This document shows positions 24,684 through 32,585 of a stretch of 64,000 nucleotides of DNA, one piece after another. Source of the stretch: Prevotella sp. (GTDB taxonomy: Bacteria; Bacteroidota; Bacteroidia; Bacteroidales; Bacteroidaceae). The translations under genes were made by a program, and so were the position numbers. Under the pieces are notes generated by a model. That model did no database searches and was not told where the DNA came from. It saw only the letters and a program-made list of their open reading frames with translations. How positions within the stretch are numbered: position 1 is the stretch's first letter; each line of letters begins with the position of its first letter. The DNA is taken from NCBI GenBank assembly GCA_017449495.1, contig JAFTFO010000018.1:1-64000 (forward strand). The letters are read 5' to 3'.

Positions 24684-26738
24684 TCACTTAATCACGACCT
24701 TGTGGCCGTTCTGAATGTAGATGCCCTTCGCGGTGGGACGGCCGTTGTGGCGGTGGCCCTGAAGGGTGTAATAGTGTTTGCTGTTTGCGGATTCACTATT
24801 TACAATCTGATGGATGGCAGTCGCGGTGACGATGCCCTTGAGGCCTTCGATGTTGTAGTAGCCTGCCTGGGTGAAGGGGAGATTCTCGGTCTGCGGCTGA
24901 CCTGTGTTGTTGAAGATGATCTTCTGGGGCTGTGTGGCTGCGGTGTTGTTCTGCTTCGTGCCGTCCCATGTCCATTTCCATACTTTGTTGCCGTTGGGAG
25001 CCTCGCCGAGGTATTCGCAGTCGACGCCGGGCCAGTCTTTACGCTGTGAGTAGGTGAAGTTCTCACCGGGACTGTCGACCCAAGCCCAGCAGCAGACAGT
25101 GTTGCTCCAGTGGGAGGGTGCCTCGAAGAAGGCGCAGACTTCTCCCTCGGTGACGGTGCAGAAGTCGGGGATGACGACCTCTGGCTCGGGGATGTCTTCC
25201 TGATAGGTGAAGTTACGTGTGATGAGGCCTGAGAGGACACCGTTGACGAGCAGGGCGACTTTTAGTGTGGCATCCTTCCCTGCGTCGATGTGGACGAGGG
25301 TGCCGCTGAGTGCCTGGGTGCCGTTGGTGGCAGAGGGCTCAGTGCCGTCGAGGGTGTAGACGAGCTGGGCGTCGTCGGTATTCGACACGGCTGTCAGCTC
25401 TACGTCGAAGGCTTCCTTGAAGGTGCCGCTGCCTTTGTTGGCCCATGCTGTTTCCATCGCGTTGGCGAGGTAGTAGGCGTAGTGATGGCCTGAGAGGATC
25501 TTTGTCCACTGGCCTGCCTCGGGTGTCAGCTTGGCGGCGTCGCCAACGACACAGAGCAGGTTGCCGTTGACAACGGTGGCATAATAGGCCGACATGTTCG
25601 GCGAGCTGTATCTCGCGTATTCAGACGTGTTGGTGATGCCTGCGAGCTTGCGGGCGGCAATCATTGCCTTGATCTCCGGGCCGTAGGCCTGCCAGTGCTT
25701 GAAGAAGACGCAGGGGGTGCCGGGCATGGCGAGCAGGAAGGCGTTGGCGGCCAGCGTGTCCTTGCGGATGGGGTCTTGCTGGGCGCTGGAAGAGCGGTAC
25801 TCGGTGTCGTGGTTCTCAACGAAGGTCACGGCATAGCGGCGGTAGGCGGCCTTGCTGGCGACACTCTCGCTGCCGAGCAGCTTATAGTCGGGGTCTTGGT
25901 TCCAGTTCTTGCTGTTGCTGTCGCTGCTGCTGCCCCTCAGGGCATTGCGGACGGTGTAGCGGAAGGGGAAGTCGAAGGCTGCGCTCTGAACCTTGCCGTC
26001 GATCTTGGTGCCGTCGATCCATGCGGTAACGTTGGGTGTGTAGCCATCCCAGTATTCTCCGACGGAGAACTGGGGGTTGGCGTCGGCGTTATACATGCCG
26101 GTAAAGTTGGCTGAGTAGCCTTTCACCATATCGTAGCGGAAGCCGGTATAGCCAAGGTCGTTGAGCAGGAACTTGAGATAGGCCTTGACGATGCGCTGCA
26201 CGTTCTCGCTCTTGTGGTCGAGGTCGCGCATGCCGTCCCAACCCTCGCCTGTGTCCTTGTTCGGTCCCACCTCATAGCCTTTCTTGGCGGCTTCATCGTC
26301 GGAGCAGATGTCCTGATAGGTCATCTCGTAGGTCTCACCGTTGTAGGTCTCTTTGGGGAAGTCGGTCCATTTGCCGAGGTCGCGACGATGGTTGACGACC
26401 ACATCGGCGATGGTGCCGAGGCCGAGGGCCTTGAAGGTCTGGATCATTGAGCGCAGCTGTTCTTCGCTGCCGAAAGAGCTGTTGTAGTCGTTGAACCACC
26501 AGAGGTCGTCGTAACCCATCGACTGTGAGCCGCAGTTGCCGCTCTGGGGGATCCAGATGAGGTCGAAGGAGGCGGCGAGGTCGGGGGCCTGCTGTTCGAG
26601 GATGGCCCAGCGCGAGTCTTTATACGAGTCCCAGTAGAATCCCTGCAGCATGACGCCGCCATAGTTCTCGGGCCAGCCCTGTGCCATCATCATGGTGACG
26701 GCTATGAGCGAAAGGAGGGTTGTAGTGAGTCGTTTCAT
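24684..26738 (-). CDS. Secreted alpha-amylase (GH13) with starch-binding module
   Basis: 684 residues with a signal peptide ending MMMAQG. The GH13 barrel (about 25-400) shows VVNHR, the nucleophile Asp in GFRYDMVKG, the acid Glu in SVGEYWDG and the third Asp in VENHDTEY. After a beta-sandwich C-domain and a chitobiase-like module (AQLVYTLDGTEPSA), a CBM26-like starch-binding module follows (VCAFFEAPSHW, then WAWVD and WKWTWDG). The end HYYTLQGHR, then KGIYIQNGHK, is the T9SS-like tail. It hydrolyses alpha-1,4-glucan outside the cell. There is 1 bp between its start and the next gene's stop, so it is the last gene of the starch operon. There is no lipobox, so it differs from the neighbouring lipoprotein amylase. 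Confidence 0.9.
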   Translation of the reverse strand: MKRLTTTLLSLIAVTMMMAQGWPENYGGVMLQGFYWDSYKDSRWAILEQQAPDLAASFDLIWIPQSGNCGSQSMGYDDLWWFNDYNSSFGSEEQLRSMIQTFKALGLGTIADVVVNHRRDLGKWTDFPKETYNGETYEMTYQDICSDDEAAKKGYEVGPNKDTGEGWDGMRDLDHKSENVQRIVKAYLKFLLNDLGYTGFRYDMVKGYSANFTGMYNADANPQFSVGEYWDGYTPNVTAWIDGTKIDGKVQSAAFDFPFRYTVRNALRGSSSDSNSKNWNQDPDYKLLGSESVASKAAYRRYAVTFVENHDTEYRSSSAQQDPIRKDTLAANAFLLAMPGTPCVFFKHWQAYGPEIKAMIAARKLAGITNTSEYARYSSPNMSAYYATVVNGNLLCVVGDAAKLTPEAGQWTKILSGHHYAYYLANAMETAWANKGSGTFKEAFDVELTAVSNTDDAQLVYTLDGTEPSATNGTQALSGTLVHIDAGKDATLKVALLVNGVLSGLITRNFTYQEDIPEPEVVIPDFCTVTEGEVCAFFEAPSHWSNTVCCWAWVDSPGENFTYSQRKDWPGVDCEYLGEAPNGNKVWKWTWDGTKQNNTAATQPQKIIFNNTGQPQTENLPFTQAGYYNIEGLKGIVTATAIHQIVNSESANSKHYYTLQGHRHNGRPTAKGIYIQNGHKVVIK

Positions 26739-26739
26739 A

Positions 26740-28068
26740 TTAATATTCCAGAATTAAATATTGATAGGGTTCAAGTGTGATGGTGGCGTCGAGGGTGATG
26801 TCCTTGTCGGTCACTTCGTCCTCAGTCTGATGGCCCACCCAGTTCTCGGGGATGGTGGTGGTCTTCGGCTCGTTGCGTACGTTGACGAGTATGAGGAACC
26901 GCTCGGCTGCATCAACCTTTTCGAACACCAGCACATCGTTGTCGGGGTAGGCGGTCATCGTGCCCTTGCGCAGGGCGGGATGCTCGTTGTAGAGCTCTAT
27001 CAGTTCTTCGTACTCCTGATAGATCTCGGGCTTGGCCGTCCAGTCAACGGGAACGTATTTGAAGAAGTTGATGGGCTCAGGATAGCCTACTTCCTGTGAA
27101 CCATAGATCAAGGCACCGCCATGCGGGAATATGCTGGCCACGTAGGCTGCCATCGCACCTCGGTCGTTGGTGAACTGCACACAGGGCTCCGTTTCCGTGG
27201 CGTGGTCGTGGTTCGTGGTGAAGCGCATCTTGACCTTACCGGCTGGCAGGCTGTCGTATTCGGCCTTGTCGGCAGCGATGAGGTCGGAGGCGGGTGCGCC
27301 TTTAAAGACCTTCACCAACTCGTCCTTATAGTCCCAACCGTAGTTCATGTCGAAGCCGCCGACAGTGAAGTTGTCTGAGCGCTTGCCCTCGGCCAGCATG
27401 ACAATCTTGCGGGGAGCTGCAGCTTGGCGCAGCTGGTCGATGGCGTCTTTCCAGAAGTCTGCAGGTACGCCGTCGGCCACGTCGCAGCGGAAACCGTCGA
27501 TGCCCACTTCCGTGATCCAGAACTTCATGGCGTCGATCATTGCCTCGCGCATATCCTTGTTGTCATAGTTCAGGTCGGCCACGTCGAACCAGTCCCAGGG
27601 GCGTGGGTGGATGATGGTGTCGGCCTCCTCGTCGTGCGTGTACCAGTCCGGATGCGCCTTCACCCAGGGGTGATCCCAGGCCGTGTGATTAGCCACCCAG
27701 TCGAGGATGATGCCCATGCCGTGCTCATGGCATACCTTTGTGAGGTTCTTGAAGTCATCGATGGTGCCGAACTCGGGGGCAATGGCCTTGTAGTCCTGGA
27801 TGCAGTAGGGTGAGTTCTTGCCTTTCTCAATGCCGATGGGGTAGATGGGCATCACCCACATCACGTTGACGCCCAGGTCACGGATGGAGTCGATGCGTGC
27901 GGCTACGGCATTGAGGGATTTCTCTGGGGCAAACACGCGGGGATTCACCTGATACATGGCGATGTCGGCCACTGCGGGCAGTTCGAAGGTCGCGGGCTTG
28001 TTCTCTTTTGCTGGCTTGCAGGAAATGAGTACAGCCAGGATGCTGATGGATAACAGTAATTTCTTCAT
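26740..28068 (-). CDS. Surface alpha-amylase lipoprotein (GH13, SusG-like)
   Basis: 442 residues. A type II signal peptide with lipobox VLISC followed by KPAKENK points to an outer-membrane lipoprotein. The GH13 catalytic barrel has DWVANHTAWDHPW, the nucleophile Asp in GFRCDVADG, the acid Glu in MLAEGKRSD and the third Asp in FTTNHDHATE. A C-terminal beta-sandwich ends EPYQYLILEY. It lacks the extra CBM58 domain of B. thetaiotaomicron SusG (about 690 residues), so it is a short form. The role is probably surface cleavage of starch or maltodextrin for import by the SusCD pair encoded upstream. It follows the SusF-like gene across a 76-bp gap holding a strong hairpin. Confidence 0.9.
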   Translation of the reverse strand: MKKLLLSISILAVLISCKPAKENKPATFELPAVADIAMYQVNPRVFAPEKSLNAVAARIDSIRDLGVNVMWVMPIYPIGIEKGKNSPYCIQDYKAIAPEFGTIDDFKNLTKVCHEHGMGIILDWVANHTAWDHPWVKAHPDWYTHDEEADTIIHPRPWDWFDVADLNYDNKDMREAMIDAMKFWITEVGIDGFRCDVADGVPADFWKDAIDQLRQAAAPRKIVMLAEGKRSDNFTVGGFDMNYGWDYKDELVKVFKGAPASDLIAADKAEYDSLPAGKVKMRFTTNHDHATETEPCVQFTNDRGAMAAYVASIFPHGGALIYGSQEVGYPEPINFFKYVPVDWTAKPEIYQEYEELIELYNEHPALRKGTMTAYPDNDVLVFEKVDAAERFLILVNVRNEPKTTTIPENWVGHQTEDEVTDKDITLDATITLEPYQYLILEY

Positions 28069-28092
28069 AAATCGTTGATGTTGTTATTGAAT

Positions 28093-28124
28093 CAGGCGGG
28101 CCGTTGATGATAGCGGCCCGCCTG
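28093..28124 (-). other. Stem-loop between the SusF-like and SusG-like genes
   Basis: CAGGCGGGCCG and CGGCCCGCCTG arms (11 bp, perfect) with a 10-nt loop. On the minus strand no T-run follows the hairpin, so it may serve as an mRNA-processing or stability element setting relative expression within the operon rather than as a full terminator. Confidence 0.6.
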
Positions 28125-28144
28125 AAAAAAGTATTTGATGAATT

Positions 28145-30013
28145 TTACTCTACCGTGCAGTAGATGTTGTCAGTACCCTTACGTGTCGGGTAGAGCTTGA
28201 TGGTGGTACCAACCACACCGAGGTTGTCACCGTTTGCTACGAGGTTGTCGACCGTGCCGCCGAGGTTCACGTCCCATGCGTTGTTGATGGTGAACTTCCA
28301 GCCGTTGGCATCCACTCCTGCACCCGTGATGACGAAGCAGTAGTTCTCTGCATCCCAGGTCATCTGCTGTGCATCGTCACCGGGATTCCAGCCGTTGAAG
28401 TTACCCACGAGGTTCATGTTCTGCACCTTGACAGCGTTGAGGGTCAGGTTGGCCATGTCGAGTGTCACGAAGTAGACACCTTCGCCAGCATTGGCCTTGA
28501 TGTTGTCGCCGCCATCAGCGAAGTCGCCGGTGATGCCGCCAGTGAATGTGCCGCTGTTCAGCTGAGAATCCCAGTCGCCGGGAATCTTCTGGAACTTGAA
28601 CTCATTGCCCCATCCGTTCGGGTCGGCGCAATAGAGATAGCCGGTATAGATGCCGCTCTCGTCGGTCAGTGCGAGCTTCTGCTCTGCATTAGTCCATCCG
28701 TCGGTAGCTCCGATGAAGTAGACGTACGGGTCGAAGTCGAGCGGAGCGATCTCGTAGGTCAGGTCAGACATATTGATGGTGAGGCGGTAGAACTTGGCAG
28801 AGCCGTCAACATGGAATGAGTTCTCCACGCCGTCGCCCAGATTGTATCGACGGTCGAATGAGCCGCTCATGTCAAAGTCGCCCTTGTAGCCGTACAGCTT
28901 GGTCCAGTCGTTGTTGCCAATGGCCTCGCAGGTCTCGTCGTCACCGAATGCGAACCAGATGTCACCTGTGCCGCCGTTACCCTCGAAGACGTATGTGAAT
29001 ACGGGATCCTCGAACACGTCAGCATTGCTGTGGCTGAACTTCTGCTCCTTGCTGGCAGCCGTTCCGGCCCAGTCGCCGCTGGGGCCACCGATGAGGTAGT
29101 AGTTCTCAGAGATGTTCACCGGCTCAACGGTGTAGCTATACTCCATCATGTCGAGAGTGATGCGGATCTTCTTGGCACCGGTCACGTGGAAGGAGTGGTC
29201 GCCGTCAGAGAAGTTGTAGCGGAAGTCCATCGTACCCACCAGATCCTCGCTTGCACCCTTGGTGCCGAGCAGCTTGGTCCAGTCGCCTGCATTGACTGCG
29301 TCGAGGGCTGCGTCGTCGCCGATAGCAAACCAGCAGTCGTCGCCTCCAGCGTCAATCACAATGCTGAACGTAGGATCGTCATAGACATCAGCATCGCTGC
29401 GCTCGAACTTCTGGGTACGTGCTCCGTCTGCACTCCAACCACCGGCAGCACCGATGACATAGTAGGCAGGTGAAATCTGTACCTTGAAGAGCGGCGTGAA
29501 CGAGATGGTGCGCTCTGTGTAGTAGTTCTCCCCGGGCTTGCCGACGATGGCCTCTGAAGTACCGTCGGTGACGGTATAGAGAACTGTACGCATATACAGG
29601 TCGGTCGTATTCGGGTTGCGCGTGATGTCGTTGAAGTAGGCATCCTGCAAGGCACCCGGCTGAAGGCTGATCTCATTGCTGCCGTCAAGGCTGTTGGCAT
29701 CGAGTATGATGCTATTGGCAAAGTCGGCATCCTTTGAGAACTCCACCTCAGCCCTGAGGATGGTATTGGCGGGCATGGTGCCCTCCTTGACTGTCACAGT
29801 ACCGATGGGAATGGCTGTCTCCATTCCATCAGCGTCGATGTAGTCTGCAATGCTGATGGCAGATACCGAACTGCTGCTGACGCTGACGTCGCTTGTCTGA
29901 AGCTGGCTCTCCGGGAGGTTGGTCTGCGGGCTGAAGATCGTCTCGAAATCCTGGTTACAGGATACGAGTCCCGTGCTGAGCAGAGCCATGATATATAAAC
30001 TTAATTTTTTCAT
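28145..30013 (-). CDS. Outer-membrane starch-binding lipoprotein (SusF/SusE-like)
   Basis: About 622 residues with a lipobox (GLVSC, then NQDFETIF). A SusE-type N-terminal domain is followed by four carbohydrate-binding modules, each opening with a pattern of the type YYVIGAAGGW, YYLIGGPSGDW, VYFIGATDGW and MNLVGNFNGW. This matches SusF/SusE, surface lipoproteins that bind starch without cutting it and sit with the SusCD transporter. The ATG at 30013 (MKKLSLY) is preferred over 30040, because it puts a standard lipoprotein signal at the N-terminus. Modules 1 and 2 are similar enough (FGDDE, then DWTKLYG and DWTKLLG) to suggest internal duplication. Confidence 0.85.
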   Translation of the reverse strand: MKKLSLYIMALLSTGLVSCNQDFETIFSPQTNLPESQLQTSDVSVSSSSVSAISIADYIDADGMETAIPIGTVTVKEGTMPANTILRAEVEFSKDADFANSIILDANSLDGSNEISLQPGALQDAYFNDITRNPNTTDLYMRTVLYTVTDGTSEAIVGKPGENYYTERTISFTPLFKVQISPAYYVIGAAGGWSADGARTQKFERSDADVYDDPTFSIVIDAGGDDCWFAIGDDAALDAVNAGDWTKLLGTKGASEDLVGTMDFRYNFSDGDHSFHVTGAKKIRITLDMMEYSYTVEPVNISENYYLIGGPSGDWAGTAASKEQKFSHSNADVFEDPVFTYVFEGNGGTGDIWFAFGDDETCEAIGNNDWTKLYGYKGDFDMSGSFDRRYNLGDGVENSFHVDGSAKFYRLTINMSDLTYEIAPLDFDPYVYFIGATDGWTNAEQKLALTDESGIYTGYLYCADPNGWGNEFKFQKIPGDWDSQLNSGTFTGGITGDFADGGDNIKANAGEGVYFVTLDMANLTLNAVKVQNMNLVGNFNGWNPGDDAQQMTWDAENYCFVITGAGVDANGWKFTINNAWDVNLGGTVDNLVANGDNLGVVGTTIKLYPTRKGTDNIYCTVE

Positions 30014-30057
30014 CTTCTTTTCTTGTTTTTGATTAAACATTTCTCATTCAGACGATA

Positions 30058-30963
30058 TTAGAGAAGTTCGAATGTGACGGTATTGTTGTTCAGGTCAACC
30101 GTGATATCGAGCGTTCCGCCTGGGAAGCCAAGGAAGGTCCAAGAGCCTTTACCCGGCATACAAGCACCAGAGTGCGGGAGGGTGTATTCCTTTGCCTCGT
30201 CTTTAGCCTGCTGGCCGATAGAACCTTCTGGGTTGTCGTCGCTACCCCAGCCAGTGAGCTTGCTATAGAAGCGGAAGGTCAGGTCGCCCTCGGGCATTTC
30301 TACGGTACCCTTGTAGAGACCGCTGCCGATCTCCGTCTCTTCGATGAACCAGCCACCGTCAACCAGTGTCTGCTTGTTGCCAGCTGATGGCTCGGGCCAT
30401 CCGCAGCAAGAACCAATCACCCAGAGCGTGCCCTTGGTAGGAACCATGCAGTAGGCTGCCATGTGCTTGAAGGTGACGGTGTTTGACATGATCTCAGTGC
30501 CTTCAATCAGAGCTGAGGAAGAGGTCTTGATATCAGCAGCCACGCGCATGGCCACCTCGCGGAAGCCCATGTCTACGTAGTCATCCTCTGTGGCAAAGCC
30601 ATCGAGCTTACAGAGGACCTTGGCAATCTCCTCGCCGCTGATGTCCACATTGCACGTTGTGAAACCGGTATCCAGATAGCCATCTGCCCATCTCACGCTT
30701 CCATTCTCTACCAGACCCACCTGTACCTTGTAGTTGACCACGGTGTTCACGCCGTAGTTAGGCTGCGTCCAGGTGAGGTTGACGGTCTTGTCGCCCGCCA
30801 GCTGTATGTACTGGTCGGCTACGGCCGATGTGTTCACCACAAACTCTGTGGCTGTGTGGTTCGGACCGAGCTGGGGGTTGTCGTCGCGGTCGGACTCGCA
30901 GGCTGCGAACAGCATGGCGACAGCAGCGAACAGCACACTACTCTTAAAATATTTTGTTTTCAT
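30058..30963 (-). CDS. SusE-like outer-membrane lipoprotein
   Basis: 301 residues with lipobox LFAAC followed by ESDRDDN. The N-terminal domain (VNLTWTQPNYG, VNYKVQVG) is the SusE N-terminal Ig-like domain. A single C-terminal binding module starts with TLWVIGSCCGW and contains the typical FRFYSKLTGWGSDDN. It is shorter than B. thetaiotaomicron SusE (387 residues), with one binding module instead of two. It should bind maltooligosaccharide at the surface near SusCD. It lies between the SusD-like and SusF-like genes in the standard C-D-E-F order. Confidence 0.85.
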   Translation of the reverse strand: MKTKYFKSSVLFAAVAMLFAACESDRDDNPQLGPNHTATEFVVNTSAVADQYIQLAGDKTVNLTWTQPNYGVNTVVNYKVQVGLVENGSVRWADGYLDTGFTTCNVDISGEEIAKVLCKLDGFATEDDYVDMGFREVAMRVAADIKTSSSALIEGTEIMSNTVTFKHMAAYCMVPTKGTLWVIGSCCGWPEPSAGNKQTLVDGGWFIEETEIGSGLYKGTVEMPEGDLTFRFYSKLTGWGSDDNPEGSIGQQAKDEAKEYTLPHSGACMPGKGSWTFLGFPGGTLDITVDLNNNTVTFELL

Positions 30964-30997
30964 AACTGTTTCTTTCTTTATTTGTCCAACAAATGAA

Positions 30998-32566
30998 TTA
31001 ATAGCCCGGGTTCTGCTTCAGGTTCGTGTTAGAGATGATGTCGCTTGAAGCAATGGGATACAGGTTGTACTTGCTGTCAACAGCATGCGGCGTGCCGACA
31101 TTGCTGTTCATGCCCTTGTGAGACCAGAGGTAGTCGCCTGTGGTGAGCAGACCGAAGCGCACGAGGTCGCTGCGGCGGTGACACTCCCATGCCAGCTCGC
31201 GGGCACGCTCGTTGATAATGTCGATTCTTGACGGACTTGCGATGGCATTGACGCCAGCACGCTCACGGATCTCATTGAACTTGCTGATACCGCCGCAGGA
31301 TACACCGCCCACAACCTCACACTCAGCCAGCATCAGATAGACGTCGCCCAAGCGGAACATGGGGAAGTCGGTGTCGGGGAATGAGTTGGCACCGTTGATC
31401 ATGGATCCGTCGGCTTTCAGGTTGGTGTACTTCGTGAAGGCATAGCCACTGAAGAAGTCGCTGATATCAATAATCTCCTTTGACTGACCTGTGGTGAAGA
31501 AGGTTGCACGCTGGTCGTCGTTGGTGAACTTGTCGACAAACTGTGGGGTCACGCGGAGACCGCCCCAGCCGTTACCGCCAAGACCGTAGTCGGCATAGCT
31601 CATCTTACCGCCAACCATGGCATTGATGATATAGGTCGTACCACCGTAAGCCTTGGTGTTTTCGTGGTCCTGATAAACGCTGAAGATAATCTCGTGGCCT
31701 ACGCCCAGATACTGGTCGTTGTCAGCGCAGAAGAGCTTCCACCAGTCATCCTGTGACTCGAGCTTGTAGCCCAGGTCGATGATCTTCTGGCAGTACTCGG
31801 CGCACTTCTGATAGTTAGCTGTGCCCGTATAGACGGCAGCGTTCAGATAGAGCTTGGCCAGAATCATGTAGGCCAGACCCTTGCCGGCGCGATACTTCTC
31901 AGGATTGGCGGGCAGAATCTCTGCGGTCTCCTCCATATCCTTTACCAGCCAGTTGAAGAGGTCGGCACGACTCATCTGTTCGGGAGCGGCACCGTCTACC
32001 ACAGATGTCTCATCCGTGAAGGGTACGTTACCGAAGAGGTCGATGGCGTGCAGATAGCTGATACCACGGATGGCGCGAGCCTCGGCACGATACTGCTGCA
32101 TGGTGGCATCGCTGCTGTTCTCAGCGGCATCAATTCTGCGGATCACTTCGTTACAGATAGAGATCTGATAGAACACACGGCTGTAGCAAGCGCTGACGAA
32201 TACGTCAGACGAGGTCCACTGCAGTCCATGGAGATCCTTAAGGGTCTGGTCGTTCCAACCGATCACGGCTTCGTCAGTAGGCAGCTCCTGTACATTGAAC
32301 AGGGCGCGCAGATACTGGCCGAAACCACCATCGATACCCTCGATATCGGGATCACCGCTGTCACCGTCAGGTGAACTGACAGACAGGCCCGAATAGCACT
32401 TTGCCAGCAGCTGGTTGTAAGACTCCGTGCTCGTGAGCGCGTTCTCCGGCGTATCGAGGTTGGGGTCGATAGGCGTTACGTTCAGGTCGCCGGTACATGC
32501 GGTCAGTGACACGGCAGCAGCAAAGGCAAAACTATAAATTCCGTTTTTCTTTATGTTGAATTTCAT
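30998..32566 (-). CDS. SusD-like starch-binding outer-membrane lipoprotein
   Basis: 522 residues of the SusD/RagB family, the lid lipoprotein that captures oligosaccharide above the SusC barrel. The lipobox is SLTACTGDLN. Typical features: an N-terminal helical tetratricopeptide-like part (EARAIRGISYLHAIDLFGNVP in pieces: ARAIRG, LHAIDLFGNVP), DFPMFRLGDVYLMLAE, and a C-terminal RARELAWECHRRSDLVRFG followed by the ending NLKQNPGY. The C-terminal segments YPIASSDI and NLKQNPGY are characteristic of the starch-type SusD group. It follows susC by 19 bp. Confidence 0.93.
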   Translation of the reverse strand: MKFNIKKNGIYSFAFAAAVSLTACTGDLNVTPIDPNLDTPENALTSTESYNQLLAKCYSGLSVSSPDGDSGDPDIEGIDGGFGQYLRALFNVQELPTDEAVIGWNDQTLKDLHGLQWTSSDVFVSACYSRVFYQISICNEVIRRIDAAENSSDATMQQYRAEARAIRGISYLHAIDLFGNVPFTDETSVVDGAAPEQMSRADLFNWLVKDMEETAEILPANPEKYRAGKGLAYMILAKLYLNAAVYTGTANYQKCAEYCQKIIDLGYKLESQDDWWKLFCADNDQYLGVGHEIIFSVYQDHENTKAYGGTTYIINAMVGGKMSYADYGLGGNGWGGLRVTPQFVDKFTNDDQRATFFTTGQSKEIIDISDFFSGYAFTKYTNLKADGSMINGANSFPDTDFPMFRLGDVYLMLAECEVVGGVSCGGISKFNEIRERAGVNAIASPSRIDIINERARELAWECHRRSDLVRFGLLTTGDYLWSHKGMNSNVGTPHAVDSKYNLYPIASSDIISNTNLKQNPGY

Positions 32567-32585
32567 ATTCTTGTCCTCCTATTTA